Assembly: GCA_050249835.1 (NCBI GenBank) | Contig: JBFWPT010000002.1 | Span: 62,001-126,000, forward strand | Direction: 5' to 3' | DNA from: Miltoncostaea sp050249835 | GTDB taxonomy: Bacteria; Actinomycetota; Thermoleophilia; Miltoncostaeales; Miltoncostaeaceae | Length of the DNA stretch: 64,000 bases | Shown here: positions 39,467 to 48,187 of the stretch, piece after piece | How the letters are laid out: every line of letters starts with the position of its first letter | Position numbering within the stretch: the stretch's first letter is position 1 | Made by a program: the position numbers and the translations under genes | The notes under the pieces: generated by a model | Databases searched by the model: none | Told to the model about the DNA's origin: nothing | The model's input: only the letters and a program-made list of their open reading frames with translations

Positions 39467-42400
39467 GTGAGCGACCGGCAGGGCGCGACCCGACCCACCC
39501 CGCTGGTGAGCGTCCTCATCCCCGCGCGGGACGCCGAGGCGACGCTCGCGGCGACCCTCGACTCGCTGGCCGCGCAGACCGCTCCGGGCTGGGAGGCCGT
39601 CGTGGTCGACGACGGCTCCTCCGACGGCACCCGCGCGCTGGCGGAGGCGCGAGCGGCGGCCGACCCCCGGGTGCGGGTGGTCGCGACCGGCGGCCTCGGC
39701 GTGTCGGGCGCGCGCAACGCCGGGCTGGCCGAGGCGCGCGGCGAGCGGGTGATGTTCCTCGACGCCGACGACCTGCTCGAGCCGGACGCCCTGGAGCTGC
39801 TCGGCGCCGCCTGCGACCGGCCCGGGACCGACCTCGCCCACGGCGGGTGGGCCCGCGTCTGGAGCGACGGCACCCGCGAGCCCGACCGCTTCGGCCCCGC
39901 GCAGCCCGACAACTTCCCCGCCCTCGCCCGGGGCTGCACCGTCGCCGTCCACGCGTGCATGGTGCGGCGCGACCTGGTGAGCGCCGTCGGCGGGTTCGAC
40001 ACCGGCCTGGAGGTCTGCGAGGACTGGGACCTCTGGCAGCGCCTCGCGCGCGCCGGGGCGGCCTTCCGGCGCGTCGACCGGCGGGTGGCGCTCTACCGGG
40101 TGAGGGCGGACTCCGCGTCCTCGCGCGCCGAGGCCATCATGCGGGACGGGATGCGGGTGATCGACACGGGCCACGCCGCCGACCCGCGCGTGCCGGGCGG
40201 CCCCGAGGAGCACCGCGCCGGCCGGCCGGATGCCGAGCGGCAGTCCGCGCTCCTCACCTTCGGGGCGTGGGCCGCGGGCATCGCCCTCTGCCACGGCGAG
40301 CCGGCCGGGCACCTGCTGGACGGCGTGCCGCCCGCGCCCGCGCCGGACCTCGCGCCGGTGGACGTCGCCGTCTGGCTGGAGGCGGCGCTCGCCGTGGGCG
40401 CGGACGGCCGGCCGGGCGCGGTCACCGCGACCCTGCGGGAGCACGAGGCCGAGGTCGACGCGCTCCTGGCCGACATCGAGCGGCGCGGGGAGGTGCCCGG
40501 CCTCGCGCGGCGCGCCCGGCGCCGCCTGGAGGACCTCGCCCTCGCCCGCGAGCCCGCCGCCACCGGCCGCCTCGGCGGGGTCTGGGCGGGCGCGTGGGAC
40601 GTGGAGGGCCCGCCGCCCGATGCCCCTGCGGACGCCGAGCGCGTGGCCCTCGCCCTGACGGTCGCGGGGGAGGACGCCGGCCGGCTGACCCTGCCGGTCG
40701 TCGACGGCGCCCTGGACGCGGGCGTCGTCGCCGACGCCCTCCCGGACCACGTCACCTGGGCGTTGCTGTGCCGCGCGCTCGACGCCTGGGTGGTGCCGGG
40801 GCTCACCACCCGGGAGGGCCCGGGCGGGCCGGTGGTCGCGCGGGGCGGCGTCGTGCTGGACGAGGACCCCTCGTCCCCCGGGACGCTGCTCGACCGGATC
40901 GGGTGGACGCTCTTCCTGCAGGAGGCGTGGGGCCTGCCCGGCTGGCCGCGCGCCCGCTTCTACGCGGGCGCCCCCGCCACCCCGCCCGCCATCCCGGCGG
41001 ACGCGCCCTTCGTGGCCGTCGACCTCGCGGACGACCCGGACGCCGTGACCCTGCGCGGCCCGGCGTGGGTGGAGCTGTCGGTGGGCGGGGTGCCCCTCTC
41101 GGTCGTCCCGGTGGAGCCGCCGCGCCGCGCGCGCGGCGCCGAGGCCCTCGTCCCCGCGCTCACGATGGCCACCGGCGCCGAGCTCTACCGCGCCGTGGTG
41201 CGCGAGGCGCTCGTCGGGCGGCCGCTGACGGAGGAGCCGCGCTCGCTGCGCGCCCGGCTCGCCGCGGCGCGCGACCTCCGGGCCGCGGCGGCCTCCGCCG
41301 CGCCGGCGGGAGGGGAGGGGCCGCGGCGGGCGCCCGGGTGGGGCCCCGCCGTCGCCCGGGCGGCGCGCCCGGAGGGCGCCACCCTCGTGCTGGGCCGCCG
41401 GCCCGGCCCGCCCGGCTCGCCGTCCTGGCGCCGCGCGGCCCTCCCCGCGGCGTCGGCCGGCGACCTGCGGGCCGCCGCCGCGGCCGCGGCCGAGCCCGAG
41501 GCCGTGACCGGCGAGGGGCCCGTGGTCGCCGTCGCCTACGCGCCGGACGCCCAGGCGCTGCCGCCGCCCCCCCGCGAGCGGCCCCTCCCCCCGGCGGCCG
41601 CGGACGCCGCCGGCACCGGCTCGCCCTTCGGCGGCAGCACCGACTCCCTCCGCGCCGACTTCGAGTCCCTGTTCGCGGCCGGGGCCGACCCGTGGAGCTA
41701 CGAGAGCCCCTACGAGACGCGCAAGTACGAGCAGACGATGGGCCTCGTGACGGCGGAGCCGGTGGACCGCGCGCTCGAGATCGGCTGTGCCGAGGGCCAC
41801 TTCACGGCGCACCTCGCCGGGGCGGTCGGCCATCTGGTGGCCGCCGACATCTCGGCCATCGCGCTCGCCCGCGCCCGGGCGCGGGTGGAGGCCGCCGGCC
41901 ACACGGACGTCGCCTACGAGCAGTTCGACCTCCACCGCGACCCGGTGCCCGGGCGCCACGACCTGATCGTCGCCAGCGAGGTCCTCTACTACCTGCCGGG
42001 CGCGGACGCGCTCGCCGCGGCCCTCGCGCGCTTCTCGGAGGCGCTCGACGAGGGCGGCCGGCTCATCTGCGCGCACGCCAACCTGCTCGTCGACGACGCC
42101 ACCGTGACGGGCTACGACTGGGACGTCCCCTTCGGCGCGCTGGTCATCGGGCGGACCCTGGCCGCGACGCCGGGCCTGGAGCTGGAGCAGGAGCTGCGCA
42201 CCCCGCTCTACCGCATCCACGTGGCCCGCCGGCGCCGCCGCCGGCTGCCCCGGCTCGGCCGCCGCCCGGCCCCGGCGGTGATCGAGGAGGAGGCGGTCTG
42301 GCCCGACCCGGACGTCGCGGCGGCGATCCGGGAGGGCGGCGGGACGCCGCCGGCGCGCGCGGCCGCGACGGCGCCCGGCCCGCCCGGCACCGTCGTGCCG

Positions 42401-43078
42401 ATCCTGATGTACCACCGTGTCGCGGCGTCCGGGCCGGATGCGCTCGCCCGCTGGCGGGTGCACCCCGAGGCCCTGGAGGAGCAGCTCGCCACGGTGCTCC
42501 AGCTCGGCTACGCGGGCACCGGGCTGGAGGCCTGGGCGGCCGACCTGGGGAGCCGGCGCGAGACCGGCCGCGGGCTGGTCGTGACCTTCGACGACGCCTA
42601 CGAGGACCTCGCCCTCAACGCGCTGCCCGTCCTGCGCCGGCTGGGCGTGCCCGCCACCGTGTTCGTGCCCACGGACCACGTCGGCGGGGCGGCCCGCTGG
42701 GACGCGCACCTCGGCCCGCCGGCGCCGATCATGGACTGGGACGCGCTGGCCCACCTGGCCGCCGCGGGCGTCGAGATCGGCTCGCACTCGGCCTCCCACC
42801 GCCCCCTCACCGCGCTGGGGCACGCCGAGGTGGCCGGCGAGGTGGCGCGGTCGCGGGCGGCGATCGAGGACCGCCTCGGGGTGCCGGTGCGGACGTTCGC
42901 CTACCCCTTCGGCGACTGGGACGCCGCGGTGCGCCACCTGGTGGGGGGCGCGGGCGTGGACGTGGCGGTCACCTGCGACGAGCGCCCCAGCCGGCACGGC
43001 GACGACCCGCTGGCGCTGCCGCGCATCGAGGTGCGCGGCGGGCACGGCATCGAGGACCTGGTGCGCGCGCTGGGCTGA
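39467..43078 (+). CDS. Trifunctional glycosyltransferase / NodS-like methyltransferase / polysaccharide deacetylase
   Basis: A 1203-residue protein with three catalytic parts. Residues 10-220: GT2 glycosyltransferase with DDGSSDGT (48-55), DADD (99-102) and EDW (185-187) as donor, metal and base sites. About 225-735: a long Ala/Gly-rich region with no clear fold. About 741-920: a SAM methyltransferase with DPWSYESPYETRKYEQT, the NodS signature, and LEIGCAEGHFT. About 975-1203: a NodB-type deacetylase with LMYHRV, TFDDAYED (near 1040) and the metal triad SHSASH (near 1106). Separate rhizobial NodC, NodS and NodB do this trio of reactions on chitin oligomers. No membrane span is visible. It may extend, N-methylate and deacetylate an amino-sugar glycan. 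Confidence 0.9.
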   Translation: MSDRQGATRPTPLVSVLIPARDAEATLAATLDSLAAQTAPGWEAVVVDDGSSDGTRALAEARAAADPRVRVVATGGLGVSGARNAGLAEARGERVMFLDADDLLEPDALELLGAACDRPGTDLAHGGWARVWSDGTREPDRFGPAQPDNFPALARGCTVAVHACMVRRDLVSAVGGFDTGLEVCEDWDLWQRLARAGAAFRRVDRRVALYRVRADSASSRAEAIMRDGMRVIDTGHAADPRVPGGPEEHRAGRPDAERQSALLTFGAWAAGIALCHGEPAGHLLDGVPPAPAPDLAPVDVAVWLEAALAVGADGRPGAVTATLREHEAEVDALLADIERRGEVPGLARRARRRLEDLALAREPAATGRLGGVWAGAWDVEGPPPDAPADAERVALALTVAGEDAGRLTLPVVDGALDAGVVADALPDHVTWALLCRALDAWVVPGLTTREGPGGPVVARGGVVLDEDPSSPGTLLDRIGWTLFLQEAWGLPGWPRARFYAGAPATPPAIPADAPFVAVDLADDPDAVTLRGPAWVELSVGGVPLSVVPVEPPRRARGAEALVPALTMATGAELYRAVVREALVGRPLTEEPRSLRARLAAARDLRAAAASAAPAGGEGPRRAPGWGPAVARAARPEGATLVLGRRPGPPGSPSWRRAALPAASAGDLRAAAAAAAEPEAVTGEGPVVAVAYAPDAQALPPPPRERPLPPAAADAAGTGSPFGGSTDSLRADFESLFAAGADPWSYESPYETRKYEQTMGLVTAEPVDRALEIGCAEGHFTAHLAGAVGHLVAADISAIALARARARVEAAGHTDVAYEQFDLHRDPVPGRHDLIVASEVLYYLPGADALAAALARFSEALDEGGRLICAHANLLVDDATVTGYDWDVPFGALVIGRTLAATPGLELEQELRTPLYRIHVARRRRRRLPRLGRRPAPAVIEEEAVWPDPDVAAAIREGGGTPPARAAATAPGPPGTVVPILMYHRVAASGPDALARWRVHPEALEEQLATVLQLGYAGTGLEAWAADLGSRRETGRGLVVTFDDAYEDLALNALPVLRRLGVPATVFVPTDHVGGAARWDAHLGPPAPIMDWDALAHLAAAGVEIGSHSASHRPLTALGHAEVAGEVARSRAAIEDRLGVPVRTFAYPFGDWDAAVRHLVGGAGVDVAVTCDERPSRHGDDPLALPRIEVRGGHGIEDLVRALG

Positions 43079-43119
43079 CGGCGGGGCCGCGCGCCTCGGC
43101 GCGGTGGGATGCTGCCCGG

Positions 43120-44397
43120 ATGCCCGGCGTCCCCGAGATCCTGCGCATCCGCGCGTTCCGCGAGGTGTGGCTCGCGTCGCTGGCGTCCAACGGGGGCTCG
43201 TGGCTGCAGATCGTCGCGAGCGGCTGGCTCATCCTGGAGGCCACGGGGAGCCCCGCGGCGGTGGGGGCGCTGGCGCTGGTCACGCGGGCGCCGGCGATCG
43301 CCTTCTCGGCCTACGCCGGGAGCCTGGCCGACCGCTTCGACCGCCGCGCGGTGGGCATCTGGACGTTCCTGCTGCAGGCGGTTGCCGCGGTCGTGCTCGC
43401 CGTCATCACGTACGTCGACGGCACCAACGTGGCGGCGATCTACGTCCTCACCTTCCTGGTGGGGCTCGGGTTCGCGCTCGGCCTCCCGGCGATGCTCGCC
43501 CTCATCCCGTCGCTCGTGCCGCCCGGCCGGCTCTCGCAGGCGGTGTCGCTCAACGCGGCGGGCATCAACGTGGCGCGGCTCGCGGGCCCGGCCATCGGCG
43601 GCGGCGTCCTGGTGCTCTTCGGGGCGACGGCCTGCTTCGCGGTCAACGCCGTGTCGTTCCTGGCCCTCGTCTGGGCGCTCGCGCGGGTGGCGCCCCGCCC
43701 GCCGGCCGCCCGCAGCGGCCCGCGGGCGCGGATGCCGGAGGCCCTGCGCTTCGCGGCCCACGACCCGGCCATCCGGCGCCTGCTGCTCGGCATGGCGATC
43801 TTCACCACGCTCGCCTCGCCCATCCAGGAGCTGGCCCCGGTCGTCGCGGACCGTCTCGACGCCGGCGCCACCGGGCTCGGCCTGCTGCTCGGGGCGATGG
43901 GTGGCGGGGCCCTGTTCGGCGCCTGGCTGCTCGAGCACCTGCACGGCGAGGGCTATCCGCGCCACCTGGCGCTCCCCACGGCCACGACCCTCTTCTCGGT
44001 GGGCCTGGCGGTCGTCGCGCTGACGCCGTGGTTCCTGCTCGGCCTGGCCGGGATGGCCTTCGCCGGCGCCTTCTGGATCTGGATGTTCTCGGCCACCAAC
44101 ACGGCCACCCAGCTCCGGTCCCCGCCGGCGCTGCTCGGCCGGATGCTCGGCCTCTACCAGCTCTCGGTCATCGGGCCGATCGCCCTGGGGTCCACGGTCG
44201 CCGGGCTCGTGGCCGAGCAGGCCGGCATCGCCGCGACCCTCACGGGCTGCGCCGTCCTGCTGGCCGCCTGGGGCCTCTGGAGCTGGCGCAACCCGGTCCT
44301 CGAGATCGACGCGCGGCGGCCGGCCGACGCGCCGTCAGGAGACGAAGTCCGCGACCGCCCGGATCGCCGCGGGGGGGACGCGGCCGTCGACCTCTAG
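43120..44397 (+). CDS. MFS transporter, EntS-like
   Basis: A 425-residue major facilitator protein with about twelve spans, of the MFS_3/EntS group that exports siderophores or other small molecules. The opening IRAFREVWLASLASNGGSWLQ and the motif A equivalent GSLADRFDRRAVGIW are characteristic, as is NAAGINVARLAGPAIGGGVL. ATG 43120 follows a GATGCT box by six bases with no ribosome site. Its last 63 bases overlap the 3' end of the convergent hydrolase gene, an unusually long coding overlap. Confidence 0.88.
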   Translation: MPGVPEILRIRAFREVWLASLASNGGSWLQIVASGWLILEATGSPAAVGALALVTRAPAIAFSAYAGSLADRFDRRAVGIWTFLLQAVAAVVLAVITYVDGTNVAAIYVLTFLVGLGFALGLPAMLALIPSLVPPGRLSQAVSLNAAGINVARLAGPAIGGGVLVLFGATACFAVNAVSFLALVWALARVAPRPPAARSGPRARMPEALRFAAHDPAIRRLLLGMAIFTTLASPIQELAPVVADRLDAGATGLGLLLGAMGGGALFGAWLLEHLHGEGYPRHLALPTATTLFSVGLAVVALTPWFLLGLAGMAFAGAFWIWMFSATNTATQLRSPPALLGRMLGLYQLSVIGPIALGSTVAGLVAEQAGIAATLTGCAVLLAAWGLWSWRNPVLEIDARRPADAPSGDEVRDRPDRRGGDAAVDL

Positions 44398-45138
44398 GAA
44401 GTGGCCCGCACGCGGGACCGTGACCGTCCGCGTGGTGCGGCCGGCCGCGGAGCGGGCGGCGGCGAGGGCGCGCATGTCCTGCAGGGGGACGGTCCGGTCG
44501 CGGGTGCCGTGCACCATCAGCACCGGGGCGCGCACCCGCGCGGCGGCCGGCCGCGGGTCGGTGCGGAGGGTCGCCCGGGCGGCGTCGGGGCCCACGAGGC
44601 GGTCGAGGAAGCGCCGCGCGGTGCCGGTCACGCGCGGCAGCTGGCCCAGCGGGCGCCCCGGGGCGGAGAGGGTCACGACCCGGGTCGCCCCGGTCGACGG
44701 CGCCGCGGCCAGCGCCAGGTCGCCGCCCTGGCTGTGGCCGATCAGGGCGACCCGGGCGCGGTCGACGCCAGGCGTGCCGATCAGCGCACGCACGGCGGCC
44801 ACCGCGTCGCGCACCAACGGGCGCGCGTCGAGCCAGCTCAGCGCCGGCCCGCCGGACTCGCCGAGGCCGCGCTTGTCGTACCGCAGCACCGCCACCCCGC
44901 GGCGGGCGAGGGCGGCGGCCAGGTCGGCGTAGGGCCCCCCGGTGCCCTCGAAGGATCCGTCGCGACGCGACGGGCCGAATCCCGAGACGAGGACGGCGGC
45001 CGGGTGCGGGCCCGCCCCGGCGGGCAGCGTCAGCGTCCCGGCGAGCGTCACCCCTCCCGCGGCGGGGATCGCGACCGGCTGCTCCACGGGCGCGGGGGCG
45101 GTGGCGAGGAGCAGGGATCCGAGCATCGCGGCGAGCAC
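44335..45138 (-). CDS. Secreted alpha/beta hydrolase
   Basis: A 267-residue serine hydrolase with a short signal peptide (about 1-18). The oxyanion region is LVSGFGPSRRDG, the nucleophile elbow is GHSQGG (serine near residue 143), and MVHGTRDRTVP and RAGHFLEVDG supply the acid and histidine. This pattern fits the dienelactone-hydrolase/S9-like esterases. The start is GTG 45138; ATG 45126 four codons later is possible. Its 3' end overlaps the MFS gene for 63 bases in the opposite direction. The substrate is unknown. Confidence 0.82.
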   Translation of the reverse strand: MLAAMLGSLLLATAPAPVEQPVAIPAAGGVTLAGTLTLPAGAGPHPAAVLVSGFGPSRRDGSFEGTGGPYADLAAALARRGVAVLRYDKRGLGESGGPALSWLDARPLVRDAVAAVRALIGTPGVDRARVALIGHSQGGDLALAAAPSTGATRVVTLSAPGRPLGQLPRVTGTARRFLDRLVGPDAARATLRTDPRPAAARVRAPVLMVHGTRDRTVPLQDMRALAAARSAAGRTTRTVTVPRAGHFLEVDGRVPPAAIRAVADFVS

Positions 45139-45234
45139 TCGTCCGAGGGTAGGGCGTCAGCCGCGAGCGGCGGTTAACGGGCGGCCAGGACCGTCCGCGC
45201 GCCTCCCCGGTCGCCGTCCCGCCGGGCCCTGGGC

Positions 45235-45240
45235 TATCCT
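45235..45240 (+). promoter_or_regulatory. -10 box of a probable leaderless transcript (M20 peptidase)
   Basis: TATCCT ends six bases before GTG 45247, with no ribosome site between. Confidence 0.45.
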
Positions 45241-45246
45241 GCCCCG

Positions 45247-46350
45247 GTGGACGAGGTGCAGCTCGCCGAGCGGCTGATCGCCTACGACACGTCCCGCCGC
45301 TCCGGCATCGGGCAGGCCACCGACTTCGTGGCCGGCTGGCTCGACGCGCGTGGCGCGACCGTCTCCCAGGTCGAGACCGGGGGGCGCCGCAGCCTGGTGG
45401 CCCGTGTCGGCGACGGCCCCACCCGCGTGGTCTTCCACGGCCACATCGACGTGGTCCCCGGCCACGCCGACCAGTTCGTGCCGCGCATCGACGGCGGCCG
45501 GCTCGTGGGGCGGGGCGCCTACGACATGAAGGCTGCGCTCGGGGCGATGATGCTGGCGGTCGCCGACCTGGCCGGCGAGCTGCACGGCGCCGTGGTGGAG
45601 CTGATCGTCGTCCCCGACGAGGAGCGCTCCGAGCCGGGGGAGAACCACACCCAGCTGATGGTCCACGACGGCCTGCGCGCCGACTTCGTGGTCTGCGGGG
45701 AGCCCACCGACATGCAGGTCGGCGTGCAGGCCAAGGGCGTGCTCATGCTGCGGGTGGACGTGGCCGGGACCGCCGCGCATGGCGCGACGCCCTGGTTGGG
45801 GGACAATGCCGTCCTGCGGGGAATCGACATGTACCGCCGCATCGCGACGCTGCCCTTCGCCCAGGAGTCCGCACCCCTGTTCGAGCGCCCCTCCATCAAC
45901 CTCGGCCGCATCATGGGCGGCGACGCCGTCAACAAGGTCCCGGACACCTGCCGGATGGACGTCGACGTGCGCTATCTGCCGGGCCAGTCCCCGGACGAGG
46001 TGCTCGCCCAGATCCTGTCCCTGGAGCCGCGCGCGCGCATCGAGGTGCTGCTGGAGCGCCCGCCTGCCGACGTGCCCCCGGACCACGTCTTCGTGCAGAC
46101 GCTGCTCGACGCGGTGGGGCGCCACGAGCCGTCCACCACATCGGTCGGCCGCGATGGTGCCTCCGACGCCGTGGCCTTCCTGGAGGTCGGGGTGCCCGCC
46201 GTCGAGTTCGGCCCGCGCGGCGCCGGCCACCACGGGCCGGACGAGTACGTCGAGATCGAGAGCCTGCCCCGGTACCGGCGGGCCCTCACGGAGTTCGCCC
46301 GCCTCGTGGCCGAGCTCCCCGCCCGCGCCCCCGGCACGGGGGTCGCGTGA
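45247..46350 (+). CDS. M20 peptidase, succinyl-diaminopimelate desuccinylase-like
   Basis: A 367-residue zinc amidohydrolase of the ArgE/DapE group. The metal ligands are in FHGHIDVVPG, GRGAYDMKAALGAM and PDEERSEPGENH, with a lid domain around KGVLMLRVDVAGTAAHGATP, and NKVPDTCRMDVDVRYLPGQSPDEV nearby. DapE would release succinate to give LL-diaminopimelate for lysine and peptidoglycan. Other roles, such as peptide or carbamoyl hydrolysis, cannot be excluded. GTG start after a TATCCT box. The stop overlaps the LCP start as GTGA, linking it to cell wall genes. Confidence 0.85.
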   Translation: MDEVQLAERLIAYDTSRRSGIGQATDFVAGWLDARGATVSQVETGGRRSLVARVGDGPTRVVFHGHIDVVPGHADQFVPRIDGGRLVGRGAYDMKAALGAMMLAVADLAGELHGAVVELIVVPDEERSEPGENHTQLMVHDGLRADFVVCGEPTDMQVGVQAKGVLMLRVDVAGTAAHGATPWLGDNAVLRGIDMYRRIATLPFAQESAPLFERPSINLGRIMGGDAVNKVPDTCRMDVDVRYLPGQSPDEVLAQILSLEPRARIEVLLERPPADVPPDHVFVQTLLDAVGRHEPSTTSVGRDGASDAVAFLEVGVPAVEFGPRGAGHHGPDEYVEIESLPRYRRALTEFARLVAELPARAPGTGVA

Positions 46351-48185
46351 GCGCCCGCCGCGGCGACGAGCCGAAGCACAAGGAGGCGCGCTACTGGCGC
46401 GTCCCGGCGCGCCGGCGGCTCTGGGTGGGCATCGTGGGCTGGGGCCTGTGGGGCCTCATCGGCCTGGTGGTCGCGGTTTTGGGCGGCGCGTACATCTACC
46501 TCGACGACACGCTCGAGGTGGCGGTCCCGAACACGCCCGAGGCGCGCGCCGCGCGTGAGGCCACCCGCCCGGTCATGCCCGGGGAGCCCACGAACATCCT
46601 GCTCATGGGGTCCGACACGCGGCCGAGCGAGGGCGACCCGGGCCGCAGCGACTCGCTGATCCTGGTGCGGATGGACCCGGACAACGACTCCATCTCGATG
46701 CTGTCTTTCCCGCGCGACCTGTGGGTCGACATCCCCGGCTACGGCCAGGGGAAGATCAACTCGGCGTTCACGCACGGCCCGGCGGTGACGATCGAGACGG
46801 TGCAGGAGCTCACCGGCGAGCCGGTCAACGACTACGTGATCGTGGACTTCGCGGGCTTCTCGAAGCTGGTGGACCGCTTCGGCGGCGTCTACATCGACGT
46901 GGACCGCCGCTACTACAACAAGAACATCGGGACGGCGGAGACGAACTACGCCGACATCGACATCGAGCCGGGGTACCAGCGGCTCGACGGCGCCGACGCC
47001 CTCGCCTACGTCCGCTACCGGCACACGGACTCCACCTACGCCCGCGACGCCCGTCAGCAGCTCTTCCTCTCCGAGCTGAAGCGCCAGGCGGCGCAGCTCG
47101 GCAACCTCACGAACGTCACGACGCTCCGGGACATCTTCAAGGACAAGACCCTGGAGCTGTCGATCCGGGACCCCGGCCGGTTCATCGAGCTGATGAACCT
47201 CGCGCTGTTCGTCCCGAAGGACCGCATCGCGCGGGCCTCGGTGCAGGGCACGAGCGGCATGATCAACGGCGCCTCGGTGGAGTTCGCCGACCAGAGCGAG
47301 ATCGACGCGAAGGTGGCCCTCTGGAAGGACCCGGAGTTCGAGGAGGACGCCAACTCGAAGCCGAGGATCGACCCGAAGACCGTGGACATCGAGGTCCAGA
47401 ACGGCTCGGGCGAGCCGCTGGCGGCCGAGGACGTCGCGCAGGCGCTCGCCGAGAAGGGCTACCGCGCCACGGTGGGCGGAAACGCCGAGAACTTCGAGTT
47501 CGGGACCAGCGCCGTCTACTACGCCGAGGGCTACCGCGACCCGGCGCGCGCGGTCGCCCGGCTGCTCGGGCCGGACACGAACGTCGGCGCGCTGCGCAAC
47601 GGGAACTCGAGCAGCCAGGTCGTCGTGGTCGCGGGGGCGGACTTCGACGGGCTCGTCACGCCGCCGAAGGCGTCGGCCCGTCCTGCCGCCGCGACGGTCG
47701 ACACGCTCTCGCTCGTCGACCCGCTGAAGGCCATCCGGTCGGAGGTCCCCGGCCTGCGGGTGATGGCCCCGCTGAAGGTGGCGACGGGGTCGGAGGCCGA
47801 GGAGATCCGGGCCTACCGCATCTCGAGGGACGGCGGCGACAACGGGCCGCCGGCGGTCAAGATGGTGTTCTCCGTGAACGTCGGCGGCGCGTCCCGGTAC
47901 TGGGGCATCGGGATGACGACGATGAAGAACCCCCCGATAGTGGAGGGTGAAACGGGGAGGTACACGAGCGGTGGGCGTGAGTACCGTACGTACTACGACG
48001 GGCGGAACCTCCAGCGTCTCGCATTCCGCTCCGGGAACACCTGGTACTGGGTGTCCAACACCCTCCAGAACGACCTCAGCGCCAAGACGATCGAGGAGAT
48101 CGCCAAATCGATGCGCCCCCTCAACCGCGCCCGCCTGCCGAAGGGCAGGACCGACACCCCGATCACCGTCTCGACGGAGGGCTGA
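46347..48185 (+). CDS. LytR-CpsA-Psr (LCP) family cell wall glycopolymer ligase
   Basis: A 612-residue membrane-anchored enzyme that moves a lipid-linked glycopolymer onto peptidoglycan. One membrane helix lies at about residues 28-48. The LCP domain has TNILLMGSDTRPSEGDPGRSDSLILVRMDPDN and LSFPRDLWVDIPGYGQGKINSAF with the conserved Asp/Arg residues that hold the lipid pyrophosphate, and YVRYRHTDSTYARDARQQ. A LytR_C domain follows (DIEVQNGSGEPLAAEDVAQAL) at about 345-435. A further C-terminal region of about 150 residues (GGASRYWGIGMTTMKNPP) is less familiar. GTG start, coupled to the peptidase. Confidence 0.92.
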   Translation: MSARRGDEPKHKEARYWRVPARRRLWVGIVGWGLWGLIGLVVAVLGGAYIYLDDTLEVAVPNTPEARAAREATRPVMPGEPTNILLMGSDTRPSEGDPGRSDSLILVRMDPDNDSISMLSFPRDLWVDIPGYGQGKINSAFTHGPAVTIETVQELTGEPVNDYVIVDFAGFSKLVDRFGGVYIDVDRRYYNKNIGTAETNYADIDIEPGYQRLDGADALAYVRYRHTDSTYARDARQQLFLSELKRQAAQLGNLTNVTTLRDIFKDKTLELSIRDPGRFIELMNLALFVPKDRIARASVQGTSGMINGASVEFADQSEIDAKVALWKDPEFEEDANSKPRIDPKTVDIEVQNGSGEPLAAEDVAQALAEKGYRATVGGNAENFEFGTSAVYYAEGYRDPARAVARLLGPDTNVGALRNGNSSSQVVVVAGADFDGLVTPPKASARPAAATVDTLSLVDPLKAIRSEVPGLRVMAPLKVATGSEAEEIRAYRISRDGGDNGPPAVKMVFSVNVGGASRYWGIGMTTMKNPPIVEGETGRYTSGGREYRTYYDGRNLQRLAFRSGNTWYWVSNTLQNDLSAKTIEEIAKSMRPLNRARLPKGRTDTPITVSTEG

Positions 48186-48187
48186 CC

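Noticed and set aside
38426..43045. A minus-strand open frame of over 1500 codons opposite the trifunctional gene
   Set aside because: Its translation is low-complexity (Arg/Gly/Ala/His), it has no family motifs, and it lies antisense to three clear genes. Very GC-rich sequence lacks stop codons by chance.
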